In this document: positions 11,301 to 22,800 of the stretch, one piece after another
Layout of the letters: every line of letters starts with the position of its first letter
Numbering within the stretch: position 1 is the stretch's first letter
Source: Galeopsis tetrahit
Taxonomy: Eukaryota > Streptophyta > Magnoliopsida > Lamiales > Lamiaceae
DNA length: 64,000 bases
NCBI GenBank assembly: GCA_963675135.1
Contig: OY776122.1
Span: 88,360,472 to 88,424,471 of the forward strand
Direction of reading: 5' to 3'
The notes under the pieces: model-generated
Seen by the model: only the letters and a program-made list of their open reading frames with translations
The model's database searches: none
Told to the model about the DNA's origin: nothing
Program-made: the position numbers and the translations under genes

Positions 11301-12220
11301 TAACTGTATCAGAAACCAGACACAATTTTCTCATTCTCTAAGAAACCAGACACAATTTTCTCATTCTCTAAGTAACTGTACCAGAAACCAGACATTTTTT
11401 TCCCATTCTCTAAGTAACTGTATCAGAAACCAGACACCATTTTCTCATCCTCTAAGTAACTGTATCAGAAACTAGACACATTTTTCTCATTCTCTAAGTA
11501 ACTGTATCAAAAACCCGACACCTTATTCTCATTATCTACCTTTTCTCATTATCTAACCAGACACCCTTCTCTCATTCTCTAAATAACTCTAAAAAACTAG
11601 ACACCTTATTCTCATTCTCTAAGTAACAGAAATTCTACATCATTTTCTATTCTCTAAATAACCAGACACTTTGTTCTCATTCTATAAGTAACTGTATCAG
11701 AAACCAGACACCTTTTTTTCATTCTATAAGTAAATGTATCAGAAACCAGACACCATTTTCTCATTCTCTACGTAAATCTATCACAAATCAAACACCATTT
11801 TCTCATTCTCTATCAGAAACCAGACACTTCTCATTCTCTAAATAACTCTATCAGAAACCAGACACCCTTTTCTCATTCTCTAAATAACTCTATCAGAAAC
11901 CAGACACCCTTTTCTCATTCTCTAAGTAAAACTATTAGAAACCAGACACCCTTATATCTGTATCAGAAACCAGACACCATTTTCTCATTCTCTAAGTAAA
12001 TCTATCAGAAACCACAGACACCCTTATATCTGTATCAGAAACCAGACACCCGTTTCTCATTCTCTAAATAACTGTATTAAAAACCAAACACCATTTTCTC
12101 ATTCTCTAAATAACTCTATCACCCGTTTCTCATTCTGTAAATAACTGTATTAAAAACCGAACACCATTTTCCCATTCTCTAAATAACTCTATCAAATCAG
12201 ACACCCTTTTCTCATTATCA
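11301..12220. repeat. 42-bp minisatellite, about 24 units, upstream of the GRAS gene
   Basis: The full unit is 42 bp and contains AGAAACCAGACACC and TTCTCATTCTCTAAG. I count about 24 units or part units, several shortened to 30-36 bp, and neighbouring units differ at a few positions. The array ends about 250 bp before the ATG of the GRAS gene. There are no spacers of unique sequence, so it is not a CRISPR-like array. Confidence 0.92.
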
Positions 12221-12466
12221 ATATATCTTATTAGAATGCTAACCCATTAATGAAACCAATATTTAGGATTCTAATATAAACTTTTCAACAATCCATCCAC
12301 ACTTAACGAAATCACATACCAACAAATTAGCCAGTTCTACTAGAAACTTGGTCCAAAAGTAAAAGTAATTGTTTAGTGTTGAGAAGAAGAGTGGCATTGT
12401 TACGTGTAGACTCCTCCCTTACTGTGACAAGATAATGACAACCTTATACCACCACGAGTCACAACA

Positions 12467-13795
12467 ATGGCTGCACCGCACCGCTTATTCCCTCTACAAA
12501 ACAAAGGCCCCTCTTTTCATGTAACTTCATACAAACAAACACAAATGTTTCAACAAGAAGAAGGAACCTCCTCCCTCCAAAACATGTCGTTTTCGCCGCA
12601 GCCATGGCTGATGCAGGGCCTTCAGCCTGAAGAAGACAGGGGCTTATATCTCATCCACCTCCTAATGACATGTGCCAATTACGTCGCCTCCAACAATCTA
12701 GAAAGCGCCAACACAGCCCTTGATCAGATTTCCTCTCTCGCCTCAACCGGAGGCGATACAATGCAGCGAATCGCCTCCTATTTCTCCAAAGCTCTTGCCG
12801 ATAAGATCATTCGAAACTGGTCCGGTGTTTACAAGGCCTTCCACTCAACTAGGGTTTCAATCCTCTCCGAGGAAATCCTTGTTCGGAATATGTTTTCCGA
12901 GTGTTTACCCATTATGAAAGTCGCGTTTCTCATCGGCAATCACGCGATCTTGGAAGCCATGGAAGGGGAGAAGGTTATTCACATCATTGATTTGAACGCA
13001 GTCGACCCTATCCGTTGGTGTGCCCTAATTAGAGACTTGAACGCCCGACCCGAGGGCCCGCCCCATCTGAAAATCACGGGTATCCATCGGGAGAAGCAGG
13101 TGTTGGATCACCTGGGCTACGCGTTGATTGAAGAAGCTGTGAAACTGGATTTACCGTTCCAGTTTAATCCCGTTGTAAGCAGTTTAGAGACTCTCGATTT
13201 TGAAAAATTGGGGGTTAAAACAGGGGAGGCTGTAGCAGTTACTTCAGTTCTTCAATTACATACTCTTTTAGCTTGTGATGAGTTGTTTAGTGACTCGGAG
13301 GCGTCCACGTCGTCGAGTCACTCACCGGGTCTGAATAGATTTCTGAGTTCCGTATGGAGTTTGTCTCCCAAAATTATGGTGGTAACAGAGCAGGAATCTG
13401 ACCATAATGGGAGGCATTTGATGGAAAGGGTATCAGAGTCATTGTTCTTCTATGCAGCATTGTTTGATTGCCTTGAGTCAGCTCTGCCAAGAGCGTCTAT
13501 AGAGAGGTTGAGAGTGGAGAAGATGCTGTTGGGTGAAGAAATCAAGAATATCATTGCAAGTGAAGGGGTAGAGAGGAAAGAAAGGCACGAAAAGCTCGAA
13601 AAATGGTGCCAAAGATTGGGTTCAGCTGGTTTTGTCAATGCACCTTTCAGCAACTATTATGCTTTGTTGCAAGCAAATAAATTGTTGCAATCTTACAAGC
13701 CTGGCTATAAGATGAAGGAGGAGAGTGGAGGCGTGTCGATTTGCTGGCACCGTCGGCCCCTCTTTTCGACGTCAGTGTGGACAGTAAGGAGGTGA
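12467..13795 (+). CDS. SCL3: GRAS transcription regulator, SCARECROW-LIKE 3 type
   Basis: SCL3 proteins are nuclear GRAS regulators that promote gibberellin responses by antagonising DELLA proteins and that act in root endodermis. The 442-residue frame has no intron, as in most GRAS genes. GRAS landmarks in order: the first leucine-rich region starting EEDRGLYLIHLLMTCANYV (near residue 55); the VHIID-type motif VIHIIDL (170-176); FQFNPVVSSLETLDFEKL; VLQLHTLLACDELF; the VVTEQESDHNG segment; FFYAALFDCLESALPR in the PFYRE region; and a C-terminal SAW region ending CWHRRPLFSTSVWTVRR. These segments match SCL3 rather than SCR, SHR or DELLA proteins. A second in-frame ATG at 12545 (MFQQEEGTSS) lies where SCL3 proteins usually begin and may be the true start. 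The upstream region holds the minisatellite. Confidence 0.93.
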   Translation: MAAPHRLFPLQNKGPSFHVTSYKQTQMFQQEEGTSSLQNMSFSPQPWLMQGLQPEEDRGLYLIHLLMTCANYVASNNLESANTALDQISSLASTGGDTMQRIASYFSKALADKIIRNWSGVYKAFHSTRVSILSEEILVRNMFSECLPIMKVAFLIGNHAILEAMEGEKVIHIIDLNAVDPIRWCALIRDLNARPEGPPHLKITGIHREKQVLDHLGYALIEEAVKLDLPFQFNPVVSSLETLDFEKLGVKTGEAVAVTSVLQLHTLLACDELFSDSEASTSSSHSPGLNRFLSSVWSLSPKIMVVTEQESDHNGRHLMERVSESLFFYAALFDCLESALPRASIERLRVEKMLLGEEIKNIIASEGVERKERHEKLEKWCQRLGSAGFVNAPFSNYYALLQANKLLQSYKPGYKMKEESGGVSICWHRRPLFSTSVWTVRR

Positions 13796-15269
13796 ATGTG
13801 ATGAGAGGGATTCTTGTAGTTCCTTCTTCATCCTGTTGTATTTAATTTATGGTGGTTTTCTTAGTTTTTGCATAGTTATTTTGTTCAATGTACGTACTGA
13901 AGCAGAGCATCATGTTTTAATAATGGACTAGTATAAATTCAACTCATTCAAGAATGGATCATATAACCCAAAAATCATGGATCAAGATTTCACGATAACG
14001 ACATGTATATATCTATACAACGACAGTATAAAAGAGTCACGATATTGGAAATTATTCTGATCTCATTTGTTTTTCCGTGAGTTAGAGAAGCTAAAAAAGA
14101 AAATCACCCGTGTGTTTGTTTTTTTGTTCTTCATTTTTTTATGAATTACTCTAATCTCACTGTGAACCTAGTTCTTGTTTGTGGGCTTCGACTTGGATTT
14201 AAAGTAAGAAAATGTTGTTTGAATTAAGTTGAGCTGGAAAATGAATCGGTGAATTACAAAGAAAAAAAATTTGTATTTAATAAACATTGTTATAGTGTTA
14301 TCGATTTCATTTCAATGTGCTTCAATACAAATCTTGATCGATTTAACTCAAATAGGAAATGGTAATAAAATTTTAGAGTTTTGATTTTCTTCATTTTTAT
14401 GTTCTTAATTCATCACAATTTTAATTCTTGCATAATAATTACATTATTAACCTTGGAGTACTATATAAACACTCGATTTTAAGAAACAAATAGAATTTTA
14501 TTAAATAATATAAATATACTAATATAGTAAGAATAATGAAAATGACAGGGAGGCCCGTGCTTCCGATGGAACCCCGGGTTATAATTATTTATTTTGGACG
14601 TAGGTGAACAAATCAAATGGATATGATTGAGAAAATATTGCTAAAAGTGGAGTATTTATTTTGGGCCTGGGTGAACACATTAAATTGTTATGCTTATTGG
14701 GTGTTCCGTGTGAATTGTGATATGATCCAATTCCAATGTGTTTTAGTACTATTGGGCTGGAATCAGAGCAGCCCGTTAGCCTTGTCGAGTAGTGGTCCGA
14801 CCATTTCAACCCGTTTTTTGACCTATAGATTGTTTTTTTTTTTTAAGTCTCGGGTATCCGGTCTTGGACCGACTAATTATGGGGATCAATCACACCGTAC
14901 ACTTACGGAAGTTTCGTTTAAAGCATACTCTAAGTCTCAAGCCTACACCACTAGGTCAATTTCTCAGGGTTTGACATATAAATTGAATAATTTATTTGAT
15001 GACAATCTCATTTTTTATAGTGCTAACATCATATTGTCTTGCTATGACTATTAGGCCATGTTTGTTATGAAATTCACACCCGACTAGATATGAAATGTTA
15101 CGTCTTCCGTCTCATCCAAATTTAAAATTTGAATTTCACCATTCAATTATATTTATCTATAAAAATACCTATTACTACGTATTTTAAAAAATTAAATAAA
15201 TATAATAATATAATTCATTCTGTTGGTCCTAAAGTTGAGTTAATAATATTGAGTAAGCTAGTGAAAATG
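13796..15269. other. 3' flank of the GRAS gene and gene-free AT-rich DNA
   Basis: The first 150 bases are the likely 3' untranslated region. The rest is AT-rich without recognised termini. The 145-residue frame at 14617-15054 has no domain and includes low-complexity translation, so I do not call it a gene. Confidence 0.5.
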
Positions 15270-16890
15270 TCTAGAGGGGAGGGGTGAATAGACTTTTCAA
15301 AAATCTTTCAATATATCAGAATACACAATGCGGAATAATCAGATTACTAATGAGCCCAATCAAGTTTATACTCAACTTTTATCTAGATCTTTATCTTTGT
15401 TAATTCTTAATGTTCTTGATTAAACAATTCAAACAAAATAACAAACAGTAAAGTAAAGAACACAGAATTTTATAGTGGTTCGACAAATGTCTACATCCAC
15501 TCTCACAACTCCAGTTGTGAAGTTTTATTACTCTTCTTGAGCTTCTTGTGGCTTAAAGTCCCAAGATTAAGACTTTGATCTTTTCGATTATACCTCCAGG
15601 TATATCTTCGATCTACTAGTAATTCTACAAGTAACTAGCACACTTGTTTTACAAAACAAACTTAAAACTTTGAAAAGTAAAACTTCTCTTTGAATAGCCT
15701 TTAATTCTTCTCTTCAATTCTGTGGCTTCTTCTCTTCTTCAATCTCCTTCAACTATGTGAGTTCTTCTTGTGCTCTGTAGACTTAGATTGCTTTTAGATC
15801 AGTAAAATGTTCAGTAGTCTTCAGCAGTACGAGATCATACAGTATTTATAGAACTTAGTATGACAGTTAGCAGTTTGTGAACTAACTCTCAACTAACTCT
15901 AAACTGTTTTTGTAACTTCTTCTTGTAACCGACTTTGTAACTTCCTTCTTATTCCAAGTCAGCATCTCTTCAATAAATCTTCAGTTACACTTTACATAAG
16001 TTTTCCAAACTTATTCTTCAATTTCACCAAATCAGCACAGTAACTTACTGTTCTGATTTTTACTCTTCGGATTTTTACTGTTCGGATTTTACTCTGCTGA
16101 TTTTTACTCTTCTGATTCAATCAGCACAGTAACCAAAAACTGTCAAAACTTCTCCAGATTTCTTCTCAGCTTATCTTCAATTCTTCTTTGAAGTCTTCTT
16201 AATCTGAAGTAGTCCTCTGAGTCTTCATTAGTCTTCTGATCTTCTTCTAATCTATTTCTAATCTACTGTTCTGAACTTTTACATTGCTGAATACAATAGA
16301 ATACAACTTTACAATTATAAAACCTATCTATACATCAACTGAACTATATACAGATGAGTATATCTAAGTCCTACACTATAAGCTGTCTATACAATACAAA
16401 ACATCAGCTTAGTTCCTAACAGTTCATATATCAGATCAGTAACCAGTAAGATCAATAACTCATGTAAGTTCAATAACTTCCATATAAGATCAGTAAACAC
16501 TTAAGATCAGTAACTTACATATAAGATCAGTAAGCATATAAGATCAGTAAGTACTAAGATCAGTAACTCAGATTTCAAATATCTCATATAAGATTACTAA
16601 AATTATTCTCAGTTTCCATACTCAGATCAGTAATCTTATTTCAAATGACTCAATTAAGATCAGTAATCTTATTCTTAATATTACTAAATAAGATCAGTAA
16701 ACTTATTTCAGTTAGCATTAAGATCAGTAATCTCAATTTAAGTTTCTCATCAGATTAGTAAGCTTAGATTCAGATGACTTAGTTAAGATGACTTAGAACC
16801 ACATATATCACTAACTTTAAGTTGCTTTTGGCCATCAAAACATACTTTCATCAACTAGAACATTGTTTATAGGATTCATATCCCAACACA
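15270..16890 (-). mobile_element. Solo LTR or LTR fragment of a large copia-type element
   Basis: Read on the minus strand, it starts TGTTGGGATATGAATCC near 16887 and ends near a CCCCTCTAGACATTTTCA about 1.6 kb later. It contains the segment (plus strand) TTTTATAGTGGTTCGACAAA with CTACATCCACTCTC, close to the AAGTGGTTCGATCAA and CTACATCCACTGG of the copia LTR at 59763-60546. No gag or pol is present and I could not match a TSD, so borders are approximate. Confidence 0.6.
16425..16790. repeat. Array of AGATCAGTAA motifs inside the LTR
   Basis: The decamer AGATCAGTAA, or a one-base variant, recurs more than a dozen times at irregular spacing of about 15-40 bp. It lies near the plus-strand right side of the LTR, which corresponds to the start of U3 on the minus strand. 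A role as repeated regulatory sites is possible but not shown. Confidence 0.75.
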
Positions 16891-17817
16891 TTCTTATACA
16901 AATAATTAAAAAAAGCCAAATTCTTGTATATTGTCGAGTACACCATGTACTCTAGACCCAGAAGTAGTCCTGCCCAATGCTCTTACCCGGCCCAATTCGT
17001 TGTCCGACCCGACCCGCAACTTAACTCTAGCCCAATGCTCTGTCTTTTCTTGTTTTCCGCGCGCTTGATTTATGTTTTCTTCTCCTACACGATTCCACTC
17101 TTTCACTTCTTTTCTCTCTCATTCGCTCATTTCCACTGATTTCGAGCATTTCTTTTTTTATTTTCGTGTGTTCCTACACTGATTTGTTTCGCCGGTTAGC
17201 TTGTTCGAGCATTTCGAGTGTTTTTTCATTTTGTTCGCATTTTTCTCTCTCAGGTATTTTTGCTCGTTTTTCTTTTCTTTTGTATCTTAGTTATATTATG
17301 TTAATTTTTTTAGTTCTATATGTTTGTATTCTTCAATTTTTTGTTTGTATTTGTTATAAACCCTAATTTTCAGGTTCTCTTCTTGTTTTTTACTTTGCAT
17401 GTTTGATTTTCTGTGTTTTTTAGTTTGTTTGATGTAATGTATTGTTGATTTTGTTCATGTTTTATACTTGATTTATGTCTTTTACTCTTTTTTTGGTGTT
17501 TGTAAGTTGTTTTAAGTGTTCTTTCACTCTGATCTTATTTTTTAGTAGGTATTTCTGTTTCGTTTTTGTTAAAATATCAGATATACCTGTATACTCTTTG
17601 TTTGTTAGTCATTTTTTGTTGTTGTTATTCTGTGTATGATTTATATGTTAAATAATGTATTATTGTATAATGGAATAGTTTATGTTATTCTTATAAATGG
17701 TGTATCATTAATAAACGAAAAATGTATGTTGTTATAATAGGGAAAATATGTGTGTGTTAAACTGGTTTATATTCTATAATCTTGCTTTGAGTTTCACGAG
17801 CATTTTATAATCTTGCT

Positions 17818-18087
17818 TTGAGTTGTGAAGATGGTGAGAAAGGAGTTGGTATTATAGATGAAGGTTTGAATAAGTTTTCTTCCTCTATTGCTGCATTGAA
17901 GTCTAAGAGGAGTGCAAATTCGAACACGTCAACTGTGATATTGGACCCTGCAATATCTAAAACAAAAGGAAGGGGAAAGAGAATAAAAGGTGCACTTGAG
18001 AAGAATGAGAGGAAGGATAGAGAAAAAATAACAATTCCTGTTGGTTTAAATGAATCCACGTTTGTTTTAGATTATACTTGTTACTGA
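17818..18087 (+). pseudogene. Possible FAR1/FRS-like C-terminal fragment
   Basis: The 89-residue frame contains ILDPAISKTKGRGKRIKGAL and a basic, charged tail, resembling the segment before the zinc knuckle of FAR1-related, MULE-derived proteins. No CCHC knuckle, WRKY-GCM1 zinc finger or transposase domain follows or precedes. The upstream region (17000-17800) is T-rich and looks like a 5' leader plus intron. I read it as the last remnant of a transposase-like gene. It could also be a chance frame. Confidence 0.4.
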
Positions 18088-18130
18088 TAATTTTTATTTT
18101 CAGCAAAAATGCAACATTGTATTACTAAGT

Positions 18131-18250
18131 GCTGGTCATTTTTATTTATTAGTTCAGCTTGCACTTTTTGGACTATAATGATACACCTTTTGGTTATAAG
18201 TGCTGGTCATTTTTATTTATTAGTTCAACTTGCACTTTTTGGACTATAAC
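18131..18250. repeat. Tandem duplication of about 67 bp
   Basis: The block GTGCTGGTCATTTTTATTTA, followed by TTAGTTCARCTTGCACTTTTTGG, occurs twice, at 18131-18180 and 18200-18250. The copies differ at very few positions, so the duplication is recent or maintained. Confidence 0.85.
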
Positions 18251-18539
18251 GCGTGACCTTATGGTAAAAAACTGAAGGGGCGACCACTAGGCTGTAACAA
18301 CTAGTTGGTATATGAGCGTGCAATATGTTATTTATCCACATGTGAAGGGTTGCAAGTGGACTCAAGTACACCGTGCACTTGAGTACACATCAGCCCTACC
18401 CTTATAGGAGTAACTTTGGGTGTGTGTGAGAGATATTCGAATGGCACGGTTTGGGGTCTACTAATTGTTAGGGCTTTTGGTGTTTCGAGCGGACACGGGT
18501 CGATGAGACTTGGTTCATCTGTGATTTGGTTCTCGTCTA

Positions 18540-18953
18540 ATTCGGGTTGGTACAAGGTTAACACGGACGGTAGTGCTTCTTCCCCGGGTAGTCTGCATGC
18601 AGGGGCGATCTTCAGGACTTTCAGGGGATTTTTTTCTTCGTGGCTGCGGTTGCTACTAATGTTGGGTTGGGACCTCCCTCTTGAGGTTGAGTTGTCAGCG
18701 GTACTTATGGCCATCAAGTATGCCCATAATCAGGGTTGAGACTTCATCTCGATTGAGTCGGATTCAATACTCACGATTGACACTTTTATGAGCTCCAAAC
18801 CTTTCATTCCTTGGCATCTGCAAGGACTTTGAAGTCAGATCCACCCTCTTACACAGGACATGCACATCCGATATACACACGTCTTTAGAGAGGCCAATCA
18901 GGTTGCTGATGCTGTGGCCAAGACTGACCTTGACTATGTCTCTACACAATGAT
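18540..18953 (+). pseudogene. RNase H remnant of a LINE (non-LTR) element
   Basis: The frame starting SGWYKVNTDGSASSPGSLHAG carries the first RNase H motif (the D of NTDGSA). Later segments are VELSAVLMAIKYAHNQG, then after a TGA stop FISIESDS and, further on, EANQVADAVAKTDLD. These are the ordered motifs of the RVT_3-type RNase H domain of plant LINEs. Two in-frame stops and the loss of the reverse transcriptase and endonuclease show it is dead. Confidence 0.75.
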
Positions 18954-19159
18954 CTGTATTATGTTTTCTATAGACATTGATCTTTAGAAGAGTGTAACTT
19001 TTTCCCTTGACTTGAATTTTGTTCCGAAATTTTTTCCAGACAAGATTTATTGACGTTCCTACCTCTGGCTCGACTTGTGAACTTATGATCTTATATTTTA
19101 TTCTTTTATTTGATCTATCTTTTATTATTGTATACATATGTGCTTCGTTTAAATGATTA

Positions 19160-19455
19160 CTCCCTCCGATTCAAAAAGTTTGTCGCATTTGGACTTTAAA
19201 TTTGTTTCAAAAAGTTTGTCGCTTTTCCTAATTTTACCAATGATCTCCCTAAATTGCCCCTATTCTTTTGGAAATATATTAATTACATTTTTTTTTTGGA
19301 AAGGTCAAAGAAATGGTGGAAGAGGAAGGTGGAAAAATAAAAGGAAAAAGAGAAAAAAGGGGGAGAAAATAACGAGGGGTAAACTTGTCAAAAAAATATG
19401 TTCCTTAATTCTATACAAAATGAGAAATGCGACAAACTTTATGAAACGGAGGGAG
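19160..19455. mobile_element. Stowaway (Tc1/mariner) MITE, 296 bp
   Basis: Termini CTCCCTCCG and CGGAGGGAG are flanked by TA (19158-19159 and 19456-19457), the hallmark of Stowaway elements. Longer inverted similarity (GCGACAAACTTT inside both ends) supports the borders. It lies about 370 bp upstream of the TPR-DnaJ start codon. Confidence 0.92.
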
Positions 19456-19820
19456 TATTAATTATTAAAAAAAAGAAAAGAAAGAGTAGTTCATGATATT
19501 ATGATTCATGTCGTCACATAGGACACCAGGATAAATCATAAATGCCTCCCTTTTTACTTCAATCTGAAGAAACCGGCCAACAAAATAAAACAAACAAATA
19601 CAATAATAATTTTCTCCTAAAATTGAAAATGAAAATGAAATTTTAGAGAAAACAAACGATTATTATAAAAGGAAACAGTTCTCCCTTAAAAAACCCTTCT
19701 TCCTGATCCCAAATAATAGCAAATCAATCCATTTTTTAGAGGAATTAATTTCCTCAATTTCCTGATCAATCCGACGACAGCCATTCGCCGTTCATTTCCA
19801 GCAGTCGGATTAGATGACTT
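19456..19820. other. Promoter and 5' leader region of the TPR-DnaJ gene
   Basis: An AT-rich stretch passes into a pyrimidine-rich leader. A TATTATAAAAGG sequence near 19661-19672 is a reasonable TATA box, about 150 bp before the start codon. A short upstream frame (ATG 19814, ending at a TGA near 19838) overlaps the main start in another frame and could dampen translation. Confidence 0.5.
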
Positions 19821-22800
19821 ATGTCGCCGGCGTTCGTTGACTCAGGAGCACCGCCACCACCCTCCACCACCGGGCAGAATTTCTATCCTCAATTCCCCTC
19901 ATCCAATTACATCAACGACAATCACATCTTCTTGGCTGGATTTTCAAATCAAATGGATCCGAATTTCGGGTTTAGTGCTCCGTCATTGGGCCCTTCAAAG
20001 CCCACCGCCGGCCTCTCCCGGCCGCCGCGGCTCACCAAGGTTCGGAAACCCTCGACGGGCATCCGCCCCACTGTGTTCCGGCCCGTATCCCAAATAGGCG
20101 TCGCGCCGGTTGTTGAAGATTCATCGAGCATTGATTCAGGTTTTAGCCATACTAAACCTGCTTTTGAGCATAATCAACATAATGTCGGTTCTAGGTTTGC
20201 GTTTGGGGGTAGTGATAGTAGTGAGTATTTTGTGAATAATAATGTGGGAACTGGTAATGTGTTGGATCAAATGAGGAAATTGAAAATCGAGAGTGAAAAT
20301 GCGAGCATTGGTAGGAGTAATGATAGCGGTGAAGATCATAGCTTCAGAGGCGTTGATCAGAGTGTGGTTTCTGAATTGCCTGAGGATATGAGAAAGCTGC
20401 ACATTGAAAGTGATCATTTCAGTAAATTAAACATGGAAGATCTTCCTAAAAAGATGAAGAAACTGAATGTGAAAGACCCTGAGCATGATCAGAGAAGTGA
20501 TAGCAAGTCTTCAGATGGAAGCTCGGATGTATTGCTTCCAGATAGGATGAAAAGTTTAAAAATCGGAGACTCTTTGGACACCCCCATGAATGAGAAGGTT
20601 GATGATGTTAGTTCTACAGACAAGAATAAATTCATGTTCAACAATAGTGGAGACGTCAATCGTGCAGCTATGGACAGTTCAAATCACCCTAAAGATGTTG
20701 AAACTACTCAGACTTTGGGCAGTTCTGTATCATTCAATTCAGCATTTAGTTTTCAGGGTGGACTAGAGAGCAAGGATAGTGGTTCTCATGGGAGTTTTGG
20801 GAATCAAAGTAATGCTTCAATGCCAACGTTTTCTTCTAGTGGTCATTCTAAACCACCTGGGAGTTTTCCTGAGAAGAAAGTTGAGTTTTGTTTCTCTAGT
20901 AAGTTGGATAGTGTGGCAACCCAACATGTGGAGTTCAAAACACCTGATCTAAAAGCACACTCGTTATTTGGCTTAAATAGGAAGTTGGATGCAAAGAGAG
21001 AATCAGTTAAAGATAGTGCATTAAAGAAAAAGAAGGGGAAGTGCAAGAAACCTTCACAGGTTCCAATGGTGATCCAACATGATTCTGTCTTTCAGGAACA
21101 TTTGAATGAAAGTACTTCTGAACAATGTTCGCCTATGGATTTCTCTCCGTATGAGGAAACACTGGCTAGTAATACGTCGTCAAGACAGACTTCTGTGGCA
21201 TCAGACGAGTCTTCTCATTTTGATGACTATAATTCTTCAGCTCAAGCATACCCCGATGTTTCAAATGACATTGCTGATGAAGTTCTAATTTCTGCAACGA
21301 GGGGTTTGAGTATAGATGAATGTGATGTACGAGGCAATGAAGGACAAGATAAAGATTGTGGATCTCATGTCCATGAAAGTATTAGAGTTGAAAGTGCTGA
21401 AGAAGATGCTGTCTCTGGGGCAGAGACGGAAAGCTTCAAATCTGCAACTGATGAGTTAGATTACAGCACTGATTCCTTTGTTACAGCAGCAGATACCGAA
21501 GTAAGTTCCAGCTCTAGAATTGAGAAGCAAGACAGTGATGGAGCAACTCAGTTTATGTATGATACAGGATTTGCAGAAATGGGCCAAACGAACTTCACCT
21601 TTGCTGCATCTTCCTCTTTTCTCAGTGAGCCTTCAGCAGCATCAATGGGCATCCAGAAGAAGAAATCTCAAATCAAACCTTCACATGTATCTTTAGAGGA
21701 GGGTTCTGGATCTTCATTCCCATTACACAAGGAGGGCCAGAGTGATAATTTCTTCACTATGTTCAGCCAAAGAAGGGATAAGTCTGAGCAAGTTAAAGAG
21801 CTGGCGAGCAAGACAGACCCTGCTACAGCTGCCACCATTGCTGCTCAGGAGTCCTGTGAAAAATGGCGGTTGAGGTGTGGATAATGATTTACGTTTTGTA
21901 TTTTGATTATTTTTCCTATTTTAGCTCTTATATAGTGCGAGTTTGGTTGCAATTTTTCATTAACGATGTTCATAATTGTTGATACACGATCTTGCTTCTG
22001 ATTTTTATTTCATGCCAGGGGGAATCAATCCTACGCAAAGGGGGACTTCTTAAAAGCTGAAGATTGTTATACTAGGGGAGTGAATTGTATTTCCCAAAAC
22101 GAGGCATCCAGAAGCTGTCTAAGGGCTCTAATGTTGTGCTATAGCAATCGTGCAGCAACACGTATGTCACTTGGAAGACTGAGAGAAGCTTTAGAAGATT
22201 GTACAAAAGCTTCTGGATTAGATCCCACTTTCCTAAGGGTGCAAGTTCGAGCTGCTAGGTAAGGCACACTATTATTGCTTTTGGCCCCATTTTTATTAAT
22301 GAGATACTGATTTGCTCATCTCTTCTAAAATATGCAGTTATCTGGTGTTTTATTGTCTTGCTACATTTAATCGGTTATCCTGTGTGACACCAAGAGTAAA
22401 TCTGTAAAAGGCGTGTGTTGATGGGGCAAAAACAGTAGTCTGCAATTAGTTAGCTTTAAATCTGGAAACAACCCCTCCTGCCTCCCCTAAAATTGAAAAG
22501 ATTTGTGGTACCATGTTAAATTTTTATAATTAGGATACTGATCTTAATAATTGTCTCTCTAACATCAATAATGCAGTCATGCCAGCTGTGTTAAAGTCTA
22601 ATTTTGCTTACCTTTAGACTTTCTTTTAGAATAACTCATGATAATTGATTATAACCAAGGTGTGGTTGCTCAAAGTCTTAACATATGATCCACATTTGCT
22701 TTTCTCTATCTTCTTCTATACCTTTCTGATGCATATTGCCATCAATGCTTTAAAGTGTTTGTCAATAATCTACCATATCAGGAGTAGTTGTTCCAAAGCC

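Noticed and set aside
11301..12220. Possible CRISPR-like or clustered repeat-spacer array
   Set aside because: Units are contiguous and all parts of the 42-bp unit repeat; there is no unique spacer, and this is plant nuclear DNA.
14617..15054. 145-residue plus-strand frame as a gene
   Set aside because: No recognisable domain, low-complexity FFFF run, AT-rich surroundings and no splice or neighbour support.
18280..18400. tRNA-derived SINE with CCTAGTGGTCGCCCC on the minus strand
   Set aside because: An A-box-like stretch is visible, but no convincing B box, tail or target duplication, so a SINE call cannot be supported.
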